From NCBI RefSeq assembly GCF_001553855.1, contig NZ_LQWV01000012.1, positions 62,001 through 126,000 of the forward strand: a DNA stretch of 64,000 nt, written 5' to 3'. Numbering within the stretch: position 1 is the stretch's first letter; each line of letters starts with the position of its first letter. A model generated the notes under the pieces. The model did not search any database and was not told where the DNA came from. It saw only the letters and a list, made by a program, of their open reading frames with translations. The DNA comes from Streptococcus gordonii (GTDB taxonomy: Bacteria > Bacillota > Bacilli > Lactobacillales > Streptococcaceae). The translations under genes were made by a program, and so were the position numbers. Positions 44,743 to 54,383 of this stretch are shown in pieces.

Positions 44743-46836
44743 TTATTTCAGGACTAGGACTTGCTTAGCAGGAATGACATAGTTGTCAGCCAAGGGAGCG
44801 ATAGCCTTGTGGCTACTAATGGCTGGATAGGATAGAAAGACTTCCTGACCTAGTTCGTTTTGGTAGGTCTGATCTTTTGAACCAAAGTTGATCAAGATGG
44901 TCATTTGTTCATCTTGCTGTGAAATCTGATACCTGACCAGTGAATCATTGAGCCATTCAACTTGGCATGCCTCCAAGATTTCTTCTCGACTTTCGAGGCT
45001 GAGTAGAGGGTGTTCTTTTCGGAAGCTGATTAATTCACGAATGAAGTCAACATCTTCTTCGTAGTTGAGTAAACTTTGCCAGTCCAGACGATTAATAGTA
45101 TCGGGGATGTTGTAGCTATTATCTAGCAAGTCTTTGTGGCGGAAGAATTCTTGCCCACTATGGAGGAAAGGAACTCCCTGAGCAAGCAAGACCAAGTGTA
45201 AGGCCAAGCGAGCACTTGCCAAACGTTCTTTTTGACTGATGTTTGGATCTTCCATTTTAAAGTAGTCAAAGACAGTTGCATTGTCATGACACTCAGTGTA
45301 GTTAATGGCCTGTTGAGGACTTTGGAAATGGCTTGCTGTTTCTAAGCCGACATTAGCTGTCAGAATATTAGCCATGCTGGAAGTCCATCCGGATCCAGTC
45401 AGTCTTTGCTTATTTAAGATAGTTTCTTTGATGGTATCACGGAAATTATCGCTGAAAAAGCCATAATCAGTCAATTCTGCCGCCTTATACTGGTGTGCTA
45501 GGAGCTCTGAGTCTAACCCAGTCGCCATTTTCCAGCCTTCTCCGTAGAGATAGATATTTGGGTAGCTCTCTTTTAGCTCTTCTGCTAGCTCGTTCATTGT
45601 TTGGATATCTAAGATACCCATGAGGTCAAAACGGAAGCCATCAAAGCCATAGAGATTCACCCATTGCTTGACCGAATGCTTGATGAAGCGACGGACCATG
45701 GCCCTTTCACTAGCAACATCGTTACCACAGAAAGTTCCGTCGGTTCGTTGTTTTTGCTCATTCAAGCGATAGAAATAACCAGGAACAATCTTTTCAAAAG
45801 CAAAGCTATCCGCATCGTAAACGTGATTGTATACGACGTCCATGATCAGACTCATATCTGCCTCATGGTAGGCAGCGATAGATTCCTGCAATTCTAGAAT
45901 GCGTGCATAAGGGTCCTCCGGGTCACTAGCAAAGCTACCTTCAGGAACATTATACTGAACAGGATCATAGCCCCAGTTGTAGACTTGTTCAGGGTGTTTC
46001 TCGTCTACACTACCAAAATCATAAACAGGCATGAGCTGGATATGGGTGATTCCCAGATCTAGTAAGTGCTGCATACCAATTTTACGTTTGCCTAGCTTGG
46101 GAGACTCTGTCAGCGCTCGGAATGTGCTCGGTTCTTTAAAACCAGCAGCCTCTTGGCTAGAGAAGTCGCGAACACTCATCTCGTAAATGACGGCTTTGGT
46201 TGGGCTTAGCTGTGTTTTGGCCCGCTTGACTCCAGTTGTATTGAGTAGTTTCTTTGGATCAATAATAAAGCTAGCGCCAGAATTGGCTTCAGAGGAAAGA
46301 GCATAAGGATCATGTACTTCCAGCCACTGACCATTGACCTTGTGGAGATAGGTGTAGCTAGCTCTCTCCCAATCACCAGGAATCGTTGTTTTCCAAACGC
46401 CTTTTTCCTGACGAAGGAGAGGCCAGACAGTTTCTTTGCCATCTTTTTTCAACTTGATAAGGACTTGCTCGGAGATAGGAGCCCAAAAGGCAAAAGAAGT
46501 AGCCTTCGAAGTATAAGTTGCACCAAGATCATCCTGGTCGTAGTCGAAAGTTTGATCAAAAATCGGTTCTTGGACAATATGTCGGAATGCTAGGACTGTT
46601 TTATTGCGGTCCTGGTCGTAGACGAGATAATGCAGTTCCAAATCGATATCTTCTTCCAAAGTCAGGCTGTAGAGGCAATGTTCGGTAGAAGATTTGCATG
46701 TTTGAATAGTCAGAGGAATCACCTGGTCGTCAGATTCCAAAGTGAAGGATAGGTCCTTGGCATCATAAATGATGGGTAACTGAAGATTAATCAGTCGTGT
46801 GTTATCTAAATAAGCTTGAAAGGTTCTAAAAGACAT
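44743..46836 (-). CDS. pulA: Type I pullulanase (GH13), cytosolic
   Basis: A 697-residue alpha-1,6-debranching enzyme. An N-terminal beta domain and CBM48-like region (TSFAFWAPISEQVLIKLKKD, about residues 110-190) precede the catalytic barrel. YNWGYDPVQYNVPEGS is the type I pullulanase signature. DGFRFDLMGILD carries the nucleophile Asp, YLYGEGW the acid Glu, and TECHDNATVFDYF the third carboxylate. It has no signal peptide or LPXTG, so it acts on imported branched maltodextrins. It lies downstream of malR on the same strand. Confidence 0.92.
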   Translation of the reverse strand: MSFRTFQAYLDNTRLINLQLPIIYDAKDLSFTLESDDQVIPLTIQTCKSSTEHCLYSLTLEEDIDLELHYLVYDQDRNKTVLAFRHIVQEPIFDQTFDYDQDDLGATYTSKATSFAFWAPISEQVLIKLKKDGKETVWPLLRQEKGVWKTTIPGDWERASYTYLHKVNGQWLEVHDPYALSSEANSGASFIIDPKKLLNTTGVKRAKTQLSPTKAVIYEMSVRDFSSQEAAGFKEPSTFRALTESPKLGKRKIGMQHLLDLGITHIQLMPVYDFGSVDEKHPEQVYNWGYDPVQYNVPEGSFASDPEDPYARILELQESIAAYHEADMSLIMDVVYNHVYDADSFAFEKIVPGYFYRLNEQKQRTDGTFCGNDVASERAMVRRFIKHSVKQWVNLYGFDGFRFDLMGILDIQTMNELAEELKESYPNIYLYGEGWKMATGLDSELLAHQYKAAELTDYGFFSDNFRDTIKETILNKQRLTGSGWTSSMANILTANVGLETASHFQSPQQAINYTECHDNATVFDYFKMEDPNISQKERLASARLALHLVLLAQGVPFLHSGQEFFRHKDLLDNSYNIPDTINRLDWQSLLNYEEDVDFIRELISFRKEHPLLSLESREEILEACQVEWLNDSLVRYQISQQDEQMTILINFGSKDQTYQNELGQEVFLSYPAISSHKAIAPLADNYVIPAKQVLVLK

Positions 46837-46961
46837 AAATCTCCTTTATACAAGATAAGATAGCTCCCAAAGCGCGTGCACTATCAGAGGCTACTAGTAA
46901 AAATAATTAATAGTAAGTATAAATGATTGACAAACATAAAAATGCAAGGCCAAAGAGAAGT

Positions 46962-47008
46962 ACAACCGTAGTTTAATTTGAATGGAACTACGGTTGTCAT
47001 TTTTTATT
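46962..47008 (+). terminator. Strong hairpin between the pullulanase gene and malR
   Basis: ACAACCGTAGTT pairs perfectly with AACTACGGTTGT around a 12-nt loop. The T run (CATTTTTTATTT) follows on the plus strand, while malR and pulA are on the minus strand. As a minus-strand signal it lacks a T tract. Confidence 0.6.
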
Positions 47009-47072
47009 TGGGATTGAGGCCCTATTCTTGTGTTTTTAACATTTCGGTTTACGGTCCGATGAGAATATCAAT

Positions 47073-48059
47073 TTACCGTTCGATAATCTTATGGGAAATC
47101 AATTGACGATAGCAGATTTTCCGATTTTCCTTGCTATCATTGATGATCTGAAGGATGGTTTGGAAGGACACTCTACCCAGTTCTAGGGTATTAATATCAA
47201 CATAGGCAGCCAAGTCTAACTTTGGCTCCACCGAATCAAAAGAAAGGACTGGTATAGTTAAGTTTTGTGAAGAGAGAAAATCACAAACACCAGATGCCAG
47301 CAAGCTATCTGTAGTGATGATGGCATCAATATTTGGATTTTTTGCTAGCAAGCGCTTGGTAAACTGGTAACCTTTTTCTTCCAAAAATTCTGTGACAAAG
47401 GCAGTGCTCTGAGGATCTAATTCCAGCTGATGCTCTTTTAAGGCATTTTCGTAGCCGGTATAACGGTCTTGGGTTACAAAGAGCTTTTTAGTTCCTCCGA
47501 TAAAAGCAATATGGCGGCAACCTTTTTTTATGAAATATTCAGTTGCATCAAACCCTGCTTGGATATTATCGTTGTCGACTAACGGAATAAAAGGCGAAAG
47601 AGATTTTCCTAGGATAAGGAAGGGGAATTGCTCTTCGTAGGCCATCCGAACTAGAGGATCGTTTTCTTCGGCGTAAAGGAAAATAAGTCCGTCCACCCGA
47701 CGGCCGTGTACCATTTGAGAAATGGCTGTCATCCGTTCTTTCTCATCTTTACCGGTAGCAATCTGAATAGCGTATTGGTGCTGAGAAGCTACTTGTGAGA
47801 TCCCTCTCAGAACAGATGGAAAAAATGGATTTTGATAGAAAGCATCTGAATCATCTGGTAAGACGAGGCCGATGACCTGAGTATAACTGCTGACCAGACT
47901 GCGGGCATTTAGATTTGGATGGTAATTCAGTTCTTTCATAGCCTTGCGAACCCGTTTTTTTGTCTCATCACTAATCGTAGACTTGTTCTGGATAACACGG
48001 GTTACAGTTGAGGGCGAAACCTCAGCTAGTTTGGCAACATCTTTAATAGTAACAGGCAT
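47073..48059 (-). CDS. malR: MalR, LacI-family maltodextrin repressor
   Basis: A 328-residue repressor. The LacI helix-turn-helix is at the very start (TIKDVAKLAEVSPSTVTRVI), followed by the hinge and a periplasmic-binding-protein-like sensor domain (IGLVLPDDSDAFYQNPFF near residue 64, IAFIGGTKKLF near 170). It is known in pneumococcus to repress malXCD and malMP until maltose or maltodextrin binds. MalR-like operators are visible at 52558-52571, 52600-52613 and 52771-52786. It is the last gene of the malX-C-D-A-R series, ten bases after malA. Confidence 0.93.
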   Translation of the reverse strand: MPVTIKDVAKLAEVSPSTVTRVIQNKSTISDETKKRVRKAMKELNYHPNLNARSLVSSYTQVIGLVLPDDSDAFYQNPFFPSVLRGISQVASQHQYAIQIATGKDEKERMTAISQMVHGRRVDGLIFLYAEENDPLVRMAYEEQFPFLILGKSLSPFIPLVDNDNIQAGFDATEYFIKKGCRHIAFIGGTKKLFVTQDRYTGYENALKEHQLELDPQSTAFVTEFLEEKGYQFTKRLLAKNPNIDAIITTDSLLASGVCDFLSSQNLTIPVLSFDSVEPKLDLAAYVDINTLELGRVSFQTILQIINDSKENRKICYRQLISHKIIER

Positions 48060-48068
48060 GATGACCTC

Positions 48069-48872
48069 CTAATTTTCATCACGGAAATGCGTACGATAAA
48101 AGGTGATAACAAGGAATAATACAAAGAGAATATTTTGAATCATAATCATGGTTGTCAAAGGCTGACCCAAGATGCCGAAAAAGACGGCGATGAGAGTCGG
48201 AAGTCCCAGACAATTTAGAGTGAAATGATAACATTCCTTGAACTTTTTAAATGAAAAGAGTTTAGATTTTTTAGTCAGATAAAGGAAGAGACTGGCTCCA
48301 AAGGTGACAATGAAGAAGTTAAAGGTCAAGAGCAGGCCAGACACCAAAAGCAAAAATAGACTGATAATCAAACGGTTTTGCTGGAACCAATCTTTGGAAA
48401 TGGCCTCGCTCAAGCTTTTCTTATCCTTTAAAGCTTCCTGGTTGATTGCCTGGTAACGAATGGCTGCTAACTCTTTCTTGCTTTTACTGATCAGGAGATG
48501 ATCCTTATCAAAATAAAGTGTTAACTTTTCCCCTGGTTTGGTATCCTTGTGATGTCCGATAATAACCTGGCCGTCTTTATTTTTTTGTACACCAAAGTGA
48601 CTATCATAAGTTAGTTGGCCGTCTTTGATCTGAACATGATTGCTAAGCTCTCTCATAGCAGACTCATCTAAAGGCTGGAAAACTTGATCGATAAAGGTAT
48701 CTAATGGATAGCTCTCTTTGGCAGCTGTCTGCAATGCCATAGGAATCAAGGTCAAAGAAATTAAGAAAAGACTAGTAAAAATCAGTTGGAACCAAGACAA
48801 AAGCTTGCGGTTAGCAAAAGCTTTTTTAAATTGAAAAATACTTGAAAAATAATTAAAAGGGTAGGGGTACAT
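48069..48872 (-). CDS. malA: MalA, DUF1189 membrane protein of the maltodextrin operon
   Basis: A 267-residue protein of the DUF1189 family, with a first membrane helix at about residues 25-47, an extracellular loop of about 100 residues (KESYPLDTFIDQVFQPLDES), and three or four C-terminal helices. MalA accompanies malXCD in pneumococci, but its biochemical role is unknown. AAAGAGCTACT lies before the ATG. The 54-bp gap to malD is short enough for co-transcription. Confidence 0.85.
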   Translation of the reverse strand: MYPYPFNYFSSIFQFKKAFANRKLLSWFQLIFTSLFLISLTLIPMALQTAAKESYPLDTFIDQVFQPLDESAMRELSNHVQIKDGQLTYDSHFGVQKNKDGQVIIGHHKDTKPGEKLTLYFDKDHLLISKSKKELAAIRYQAINQEALKDKKSLSEAISKDWFQQNRLIISLFLLLVSGLLLTFNFFIVTFGASLFLYLTKKSKLFSFKKFKECYHFTLNCLGLPTLIAVFFGILGQPLTTMIMIQNILFVLFLVITFYRTHFRDEN

Positions 48873-48926
48873 AGTAGCTCTTTCTAATTTTTATAGTCGT
48901 CCGACAAAAAACAGGGTGGGACAAGA

Positions 48927-49769
48927 TTATCCCTTGTCACCACCGCTTGTTAAACCAGATACAAAGTTCTTTTGTAGGAAGAAGAATAAGATACAGATTG
49001 GAAGAGCTGTTAAGATAGCTCCTGCGGCAAAGAAGGCGATTTTCATATTTTTAACATCGCTGACAAATGTTCTCAGACCGACTGCAACTGTAAAGAATTC
49101 TTTATCCCGAAGGAGGAAACTAGATAAGATATAGTCTCCGAATGGTCCCATGAATGCCCAAAGTGCTTGTACAGCAACCATTGGACGAACCAGAGGAAGG
49201 ACGATTTGCCAGAAGCGTCGGAAATGACCGGCACCATCTAGTTTAGCTGACTCATCAAGAGAGATTGGAACGGTATCAAAGTAACCTTTCATCAGCCAAG
49301 CATTCATTGGAATTCCTCCACCAACATAAAGGAAGATGAGGAACCAGTTTTGGTTCAAAGCATTCAACATCAAAGCCATGACGAAGAAGGCGGTGAGGGC
49401 AGCAATGGTTGGTACCATCTGGATAATCAAGAAGAAGACCAAACTTTGCTTGCGGGCGATGAAGTTATAGCGGCTGTATGCGTAACCAGCTAAAACTACT
49501 ATACTGGTTTGCACAATCATTGTCAAGACGGCAATGATGACCGTATTGAGGTACCAGGTTCCGTAGAGTGTTTCAGAGAAGAGCCTGCTGAAGTTGTCAA
49601 AACTCCAATCGATATTAAAATCAAGTTTGAAGGCGACAATGTTACCAGTTTTAAAGGCTGATGTAATCGTAATTAATAGAGGATAAATAATGATTACTGA
49701 CAGAACTACGAGATACAGGTAAGTCAGAAAATGATTAAAGTGACGTTTTAATTTTACAGAATTATTCAT
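48927..49769 (-). CDS. malD: MalD, maltodextrin ABC transporter permease
   Basis: A 280-residue permease with six membrane helices. The EAA loop that contacts the ATPase reads [23 protein letters not shown]. The frame extends to 49814, but ATG 49769, ten bases after TGGAGG, is preferred and starts one base after the malC stop. With MalC it forms the channel for maltodextrins bound by MalX. No ATPase gene is in the window; streptococci use a shared MsmK ATPase. Confidence 0.94.
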   Translation of the reverse strand: MNNSVKLKRHFNHFLTYLYLVVLSVIIIYPLLITITSAFKTGNIVAFKLDFNIDWSFDNFSRLFSETLYGTWYLNTVIIAVLTMIVQTSIVVLAGYAYSRYNFIARKQSLVFFLIIQMVPTIAALTAFFVMALMLNALNQNWFLIFLYVGGGIPMNAWLMKGYFDTVPISLDESAKLDGAGHFRRFWQIVLPLVRPMVAVQALWAFMGPFGDYILSSFLLRDKEFFTVAVGLRTFVSDVKNMKIAFFAAGAILTALPICILFFFLQKNFVSGLTSGGDKG

Positions 49770-49770
49770 C

Positions 49771-51066
49771 TTATACGTCCTCCATGTCAAATGCGTGTAG
49801 TTTCTTGAAAGCAATCATTGAAATACCGATAACGATAATTGAGATAATCAAGGTTACAGCTGCGGCCATTGAGTACTGAGGTGCAGTACCAGTAGTTAAA
49901 CGATAAATCCAAGAAATCAAGATATCTGTTGAACCAGCGCCCCCACCGACACTACCAGGTCCACCCGCATTAAAGAGGTAGATGATAGAGAAGTTATTGA
50001 AGTTGAAGGTATACTGACTGATAAGAGTTGGCGCAGCAACAGCTAAAATCATTGGTAGTGTAATGTTGCGGAATTTTTGCCAAGCATTTGCTCCGTCGAT
50101 GTAGGCTGCTTCATAAAGGTCATTTGGAATAGACTGCAAAATACCCAAGGTCAAGACGTAGATGTATGGGAATCCAAGCCAACCTTGCATCATAATCAAG
50201 GCAATCTTGGTCCAAGTAGGATCTGTTTTCCAAGGGATGAGGGTGTTGTTCAAGAAAGGCAATACCTTGCTAAGCATAGGAATAACTTGGGTGTTGATTG
50301 CACCGATACTATCATTAAACATATTTGAGAAAGTCAAGATTGTAATGAAAGCTGGTACCGCCCAAGGAAGTAGGAAGATAACACCGAAGATGCGTTTTCC
50401 TTTGATGAAAGGCTGGTTAGCAATAATAGCTGTGAAAATACCGATAACAATTTGTAAAGTTGAAGCACATAAAGCCCATATGATAGTCCAAGATAGGACA
50501 GAACCAAAGGCTGAACGGAAGGTGCTGAGACTCCAAATGTTGCTGAAGTTTGTCAAACCAACCCAGTCAAGCAATTTAGTTGGTGGCAAATGTTTGAAAT
50601 CATAGTTTGTAAAAGCAATCAGAAGAGTTACCAATACAGGGAAAATGATAGCAAAGGTCATAGCTACATAAGAAGGGATGATCAGCAAGTACGGGAAACC
50701 ATTCTCATAGATGCTGTGAATCATTTCTTTCAGAGTAGTATGAACCGGAATACCGTTATTCCAGCGTTTAGCTGTTGTGTGAGCGTCCTTTAAGTTGAAG
50801 GCATAAAATAGGAAATAAACCAGTACGATAATTAAGTGGAAGGCACCACGGATCAACATAAAGAGGGAGTTGTCGCGTCCGCGCATTTCACCAAGTGTGA
50901 TAAGATTTCCTAGCTCACCAGAAGCGATCGCAAAGAAATAGATTAGAAAGGCCAGTGTCACACCTAAGAAGATGAACCCCTTGGCTTTCTGTTTGTTATA
51001 AATTTGTCCAAGTCCTGGAATCAGGGACAGCAACAAGGCTTTACTTGGGTTCTGTTGTCTAGTCAT
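49771..51066 (-). CDS. malC: MalC, maltodextrin ABC transporter permease
   Basis: A 431-residue MalF-type permease with eight or so membrane helices and a soluble N-terminal part ([18 protein letters not shown]). The EAA loop is [20 protein letters not shown]. The longest frame starts at 51159, but ATG 51066 with CAGGAGACAAAT upstream is preferred and gives the expected [13 protein letters not shown] start. It is separated from malX by a strong hairpin at 51207-51231. Confidence 0.94.
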   Translation of the reverse strand: MTRQQNPSKALLLSLIPGLGQIYNKQKAKGFIFLGVTLAFLIYFFAIASGELGNLITLGEMRGRDNSLFMLIRGAFHLIIVLVYFLFYAFNLKDAHTTAKRWNNGIPVHTTLKEMIHSIYENGFPYLLIIPSYVAMTFAIIFPVLVTLLIAFTNYDFKHLPPTKLLDWVGLTNFSNIWSLSTFRSAFGSVLSWTIIWALCASTLQIVIGIFTAIIANQPFIKGKRIFGVIFLLPWAVPAFITILTFSNMFNDSIGAINTQVIPMLSKVLPFLNNTLIPWKTDPTWTKIALIMMQGWLGFPYIYVLTLGILQSIPNDLYEAAYIDGANAWQKFRNITLPMILAVAAPTLISQYTFNFNNFSIIYLFNAGGPGSVGGGAGSTDILISWIYRLTTGTAPQYSMAAAVTLIISIIVIGISMIAFKKLHAFDMEDV

Positions 51067-51206
51067 ATTTGTCTCCTGAATAAGATTCAAAGAGGGGCTA
51101 AAAATTTTGAAAGCAGAGAATATAAAACTAAATGTTAGAAAATATTTCTCTTTTTTCAAAATTTTTAAGAAACCCGTAGTTGTTTTAATAGCTTTTTTAA
51201 TAAAGA

Positions 51207-51231
51207 AGGGGTAGGGAAAATTCCCACCCCT
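51207..51231 (-). terminator. Hairpin between malX and malC
   Basis: AGGGGT-A-GGGAA pairs with TTCCC-ACCCCT with one bulged base. On the minus strand it is followed by CTTTATTAAAAAAGC, a poor T tract. It probably stabilises or partly terminates malX mRNA, giving more binding protein than permease. Confidence 0.6.
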
Positions 51232-51242
51232 AGAGTTCTTTA

Positions 51243-52508
51243 TTATTTGTCAGCGTATTTTTGAGCGATAGTATCTTTGATTAATTTCACTGCATCGTCA
51301 GCAGCAGTTTTAACATCTTTTTTACCGCTTACAGCATCGAACAACATAGTTTTAGCTGGATCCCAAACTGTACTCATTTCAGAGATGTTTGGCATTGGTT
51401 GAGCTGATTGGAACTGTTTAACAACTGCGTCTGTCAGTTCATCTTTCTTGCTTACTGCATATTCGCGTGCTTCTGTGTTAGCAGGTACTTCGTTAGTAGC
51501 ATCGTAAAATGCTTTTTGTTGATCAGTTGAAGTCAAGAAGTCAACGAATTTTTGAGCAACTTCTGGGTTTTTAGCACCAGTTGGGATAACCCAAGCTTTA
51601 CCCCCACCGAAAGCAGCGTATTCTTTTCCATTTGGAAGAGTTGGGATAGTTGAAACACCATAGTTTACTTTAGCTTCTTTCAAAGCAGATGCTTTCCATG
51701 GTCCATCGATGATAGCAGCAGTTTTTCCACCTTGGAATTGTGATTGGATCAAGTTTCCAGCGCCTTCAGTATCTTGCATTCCTTTAGGCCATTTTGCATA
51801 CCAAGTTTTAGCGTATTCGATACCTTTGATTGCGCCTTCGTTAGCAAGACCGATATCTTTAGGATCTTTACCGTTGTCACCAAATACGTAACCACCGTTA
51901 CCAGCTAGAAGTCCGTATGCATAGTAGAAGTTAGTCCAGTCAGCAAGGAATGCAGATGTTTTACCATCTTCACCAGCAAACGCATATTTGCTATCTTTTG
52001 CAAGTTCTTCCAATTCAGCAAAAGTAGTTGGAGCTTTTGAAACTAAATCTTTGTTGTAGTACATTACAAGTGTTTCGATAACAGCAGGTGCTCCGTAGAC
52101 TTTTCCACCAGTTGTAACAAGTGATTCAGTTGTTTTGTCAGTTTTGCTACCTTTGCTAAGTTTTACTTCGTTTAATTGTCCATCAGTACCGAGGCTACCT
52201 ACACGGTCATATGGCGCCATCAAAACGTCAGGAGCTTTACCAGATTGGTTGTCAAGTGAAAGGTTGTCCAATCCACCCATTTGGTCACCAGTCTTAATAG
52301 TGACTTTTGAACCAGTTTCTTTTTCAAAAGCTGCAGCAGCTTTCTCCATGTAAGCCTTGTACTGCTCTTCAACATAAACTGTAACGTTTTTATCACCAGA
52401 CTCAGATGATTTAGTTGAAGAAGCCTTGCTACCACAAGCAGCTAAAATAAAGCTAGCTACAGCAACAGTACCCAATACAGCAGCACTTTTAAGAGCTTTG
52501 TTTTTCAT
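51243..52508 (-). CDS. malX: MalX, maltodextrin-binding lipoprotein
   Basis: A 421-residue extracellular solute-binding lipoprotein (family 1). The signal peptide ends in SFILAACGS, with Cys25 lipidated. Family sequence includes ALPTG-type pattern VIPTGAKNPEVAQKFVDFL and the binding-site region GGKAWVIP. ATG 52508, nine bases after AGGAGG, is preferred over the upstream frame start at 52562. It is driven by the promoter at 52584-52612, with two operators. Confidence 0.95.
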   Translation of the reverse strand: MKNKALKSAAVLGTVAVASFILAACGSKASSTKSSESGDKNVTVYVEEQYKAYMEKAAAAFEKETGSKVTIKTGDQMGGLDNLSLDNQSGKAPDVLMAPYDRVGSLGTDGQLNEVKLSKGSKTDKTTESLVTTGGKVYGAPAVIETLVMYYNKDLVSKAPTTFAELEELAKDSKYAFAGEDGKTSAFLADWTNFYYAYGLLAGNGGYVFGDNGKDPKDIGLANEGAIKGIEYAKTWYAKWPKGMQDTEGAGNLIQSQFQGGKTAAIIDGPWKASALKEAKVNYGVSTIPTLPNGKEYAAFGGGKAWVIPTGAKNPEVAQKFVDFLTSTDQQKAFYDATNEVPANTEAREYAVSKKDELTDAVVKQFQSAQPMPNISEMSTVWDPAKTMLFDAVSGKKDVKTAADDAVKLIKDTIAQKYADK

Positions 52509-52554
52509 GTTTATTCCTCCTAAGAATAAAAAAAGTAATAATTTACATTTAAGT

Positions 52555-52613
52555 TTACGCAAACGTTTTCTTAAACTAAAAAAATTATATCACAAAAAGT
52601 AACCGTTTGCAAG
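52555..52613 (-). promoter_or_regulatory. malX promoter with two MalR-like operators
   Basis: On the minus strand TTGCAA (52612-52607) and TATAAT (52589-52584) are 17 bp apart. The sequence GCAAACGGTTA overlaps the -35, and AAAACGTTTGCGT (52570-52558) lies downstream of the start of transcription. Both resemble LacI/CcpA-class sites. Confidence 0.78.
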
Positions 52614-52735
52614 ATATTTTTCCAAAAAATCAAAAAAATATTTTTTATCCGACAAATTATTTGTCAATATTATAGAAGAAAAAAAGGAAAGTTGGATGAT
52701 TCTCTTGAAGAATTTAAAAAAATTTTATAAAATGG

Positions 52736-52786
52736 TTGCATAGAAAACTAAAAACAGATATAATCGAACTACGCAAACGTTTTCGT
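52736..52786 (+). promoter_or_regulatory. malQP promoter with MalR-like operator
   Basis: TTGCAT (52736-52741) and TATAAT (52759-52764) are 17 bp apart. ACGCAAACGTTTTCGT (52771-52786), a near-palindrome, covers the start of transcription. It nearly repeats the operator downstream of the malX promoter. Confidence 0.8.
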
Positions 52787-52832
52787 TGAACAAAATGTAG
52801 ATTTTAACTAAGAAAAATATTGAGGTGACAAG

Positions 52833-54383
52833 ATGAAAGAACGTCAAAGTGGTGTTCTCATGCATATTTCTTCTTTGCCAGGGAAATACGGAATTGGATC
52901 TTTTGGGAAAAGTGCGTATGATTTTGTAGATTTCTTGGTGAGAACTAAGCAACGCTACTGGCAGATTTTGCCACTAGGCACGACTAGCTATGGAGACTCT
53001 CCTTACCAATCTTTTTCTGCTTTCGCAGGGAATACTCACTTTATTGACTTAGATCTTCTTATAAAAGAAGGTTTGCTTCAAGAAAGTGATTTAGATGGTG
53101 TGGATTTTGGAAGTGATCCTAAGGCTGTTGACTATGCTAAGATATTCGAAGCACGTCGTCCACTATTGGAAAAAGCTGTTAAAAATTTCCTTCAAAGTTC
53201 TGATTTGAAGGCTTATAAAAAATTTATTGCAGACAATGCCAACTGGTTAGACCTGTACGTTGATTATATGGCCATCAAAGAGTACTTTGATTTGGCGGCG
53301 TGGACTGAATGGTCTGATGAAGACATTCGCCTGCGTAAGCCAGAGGCCTTGGCTGCTTACCGTGAGCGTCTGAGCGAACAGATGGAATACCATCGAGTTA
53401 CGCAATACTTCTTCTTCCAACAATGGCTGGCTTTAAAAGATTATGCGAATAAGCATCATATTGAGATTGTCGGAGATATGCCAATCTATGTAGCGGCAGA
53501 CAGTGCTGATGTTTGGGCACAACCACATTTCTTTAAAACAGACGCTGTTGGTAAACCAACTTGTGTGGCAGGATGTCCGCCTGATGAATTCTCAGAAACA
53601 GGACAGCTTTGGGGGAACCCAATCTATGACTGGAAAGCTATGAATAAAGATGGCTATTCTTGGTGGGTTGAGCGTCTGCGTGAAAGCTTTAAGATTTATG
53701 ACATCGTTCGTATTGACCATTTCCGCGGATTTGAATCTTATTGGGAAATCCCAGCGGATTCAGAAACAGCTGCAACTGGTAAGTGGGTAAAAGGGCCTGG
53801 CTATGCTCTCTTTAAAGCTGTGAAAGAAGCTTTGGGAGAACTGAATATCATTGCGGAAGACCTAGGCTTTATGACTGATGAAGTCATTGAGCTTCGCGAG
53901 AAGACTGGTTTTCCAGGAATGAAGATTTTGCAGTTTGCCTTCAATCCAGATGACGAAAGCATTGATAGCCCACACTTGGCACCTCATAACTCAGTAATGT
54001 ATACAGGAACTCATGATAATAATACTGTTCTTGGCTGGTATAAGGATGAGATTGACGATCCGACACGGGAATACTTAGCTGTTTATACTAACCGTAAAGA
54101 ATATGAAACAGTTCCTCATGCTATGCTTCGTACAATCTTTGCTTCTGTTAGCTATATGGCGATTGCAACCATGCAAGATTTACTGGAATTAGATGGTTCT
54201 GCAAGGATGAACTTGCCATCTACTATTGGTGGCAACTGGCAATGGCGTATGACAGAAGACGAACTGTCTAAAGAAGTAGAGGCAGAGTTGCTCTCTCTAA
54301 CAACTATTTATCGCCGAATTAATACAAAACTTAAACCCAAAAACAATGTAAATCAGAATTCTAAAGGAGAAAAAAATGTCTAA
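52833..54383 (+). CDS. malQ: 4-alpha-glucanotransferase (amylomaltase, GH77)
   Basis: A 516-residue cytosolic enzyme that lengthens and shortens maltodextrins by transferring glucan chains. It is called MalM in pneumococcus. [15 protein letters not shown] carries the catalytic nucleophile, [15 protein letters not shown] the acid/base Glu, and [14 protein letters not shown] the third carboxylate. TGAGGTGACAAG precedes the ATG. The stop overlaps malP by 8 bases. Divergent from malX, it shares its regulatory region. Confidence 0.95.
   Translation: MKERQSGVLMHISSLPGKYGIGSFGKSAYDFVDFLVRTKQRYWQILPLGTTSYGDSPYQSFSAFAGNTHFIDLDLLIKEGLLQESDLDGVDFGSDPKAVDYAKIFEARRPLLEKAVKNFLQSSDLKAYKKFIADNANWLDLYVDYMAIKEYFDLAAWTEWSDEDIRLRKPEALAAYRERLSEQMEYHRVTQYFFFQQWLALKDYANKHHIEIVGDMPIYVAADSADVWAQPHFFKTDAVGKPTCVAGCPPDEFSETGQLWGNPIYDWKAMNKDGYSWWVERLRESFKIYDIVRIDHFRGFESYWEIPADSETAATGKWVKGPGYALFKAVKEALGELNIIAEDLGFMTDEVIELREKTGFPGMKILQFAFNPDDESIDSPHLAPHNSVMYTGTHDNNTVLGWYKDEIDDPTREYLAVYTNRKEYETVPHAMLRTIFASVSYMAIATMQDLLELDGSARMNLPSTIGGNWQWRMTEDELSKEVEAELLSLTTIYRRINTKLKPKNNVNQNSKGEKNV

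Noticed and set aside
52713..52729. TTTAAA-N5-TTTATA upstream of malQ as a CiaR site
   Set aside because: The half-sites each miss bases of TTTAAG, the spacing to the -10 is about 29 bp, and the region is AT-rich. Pneumococcal malMP is reported in the CiaR regulon, so it is possible, but this sequence alone does not support it.
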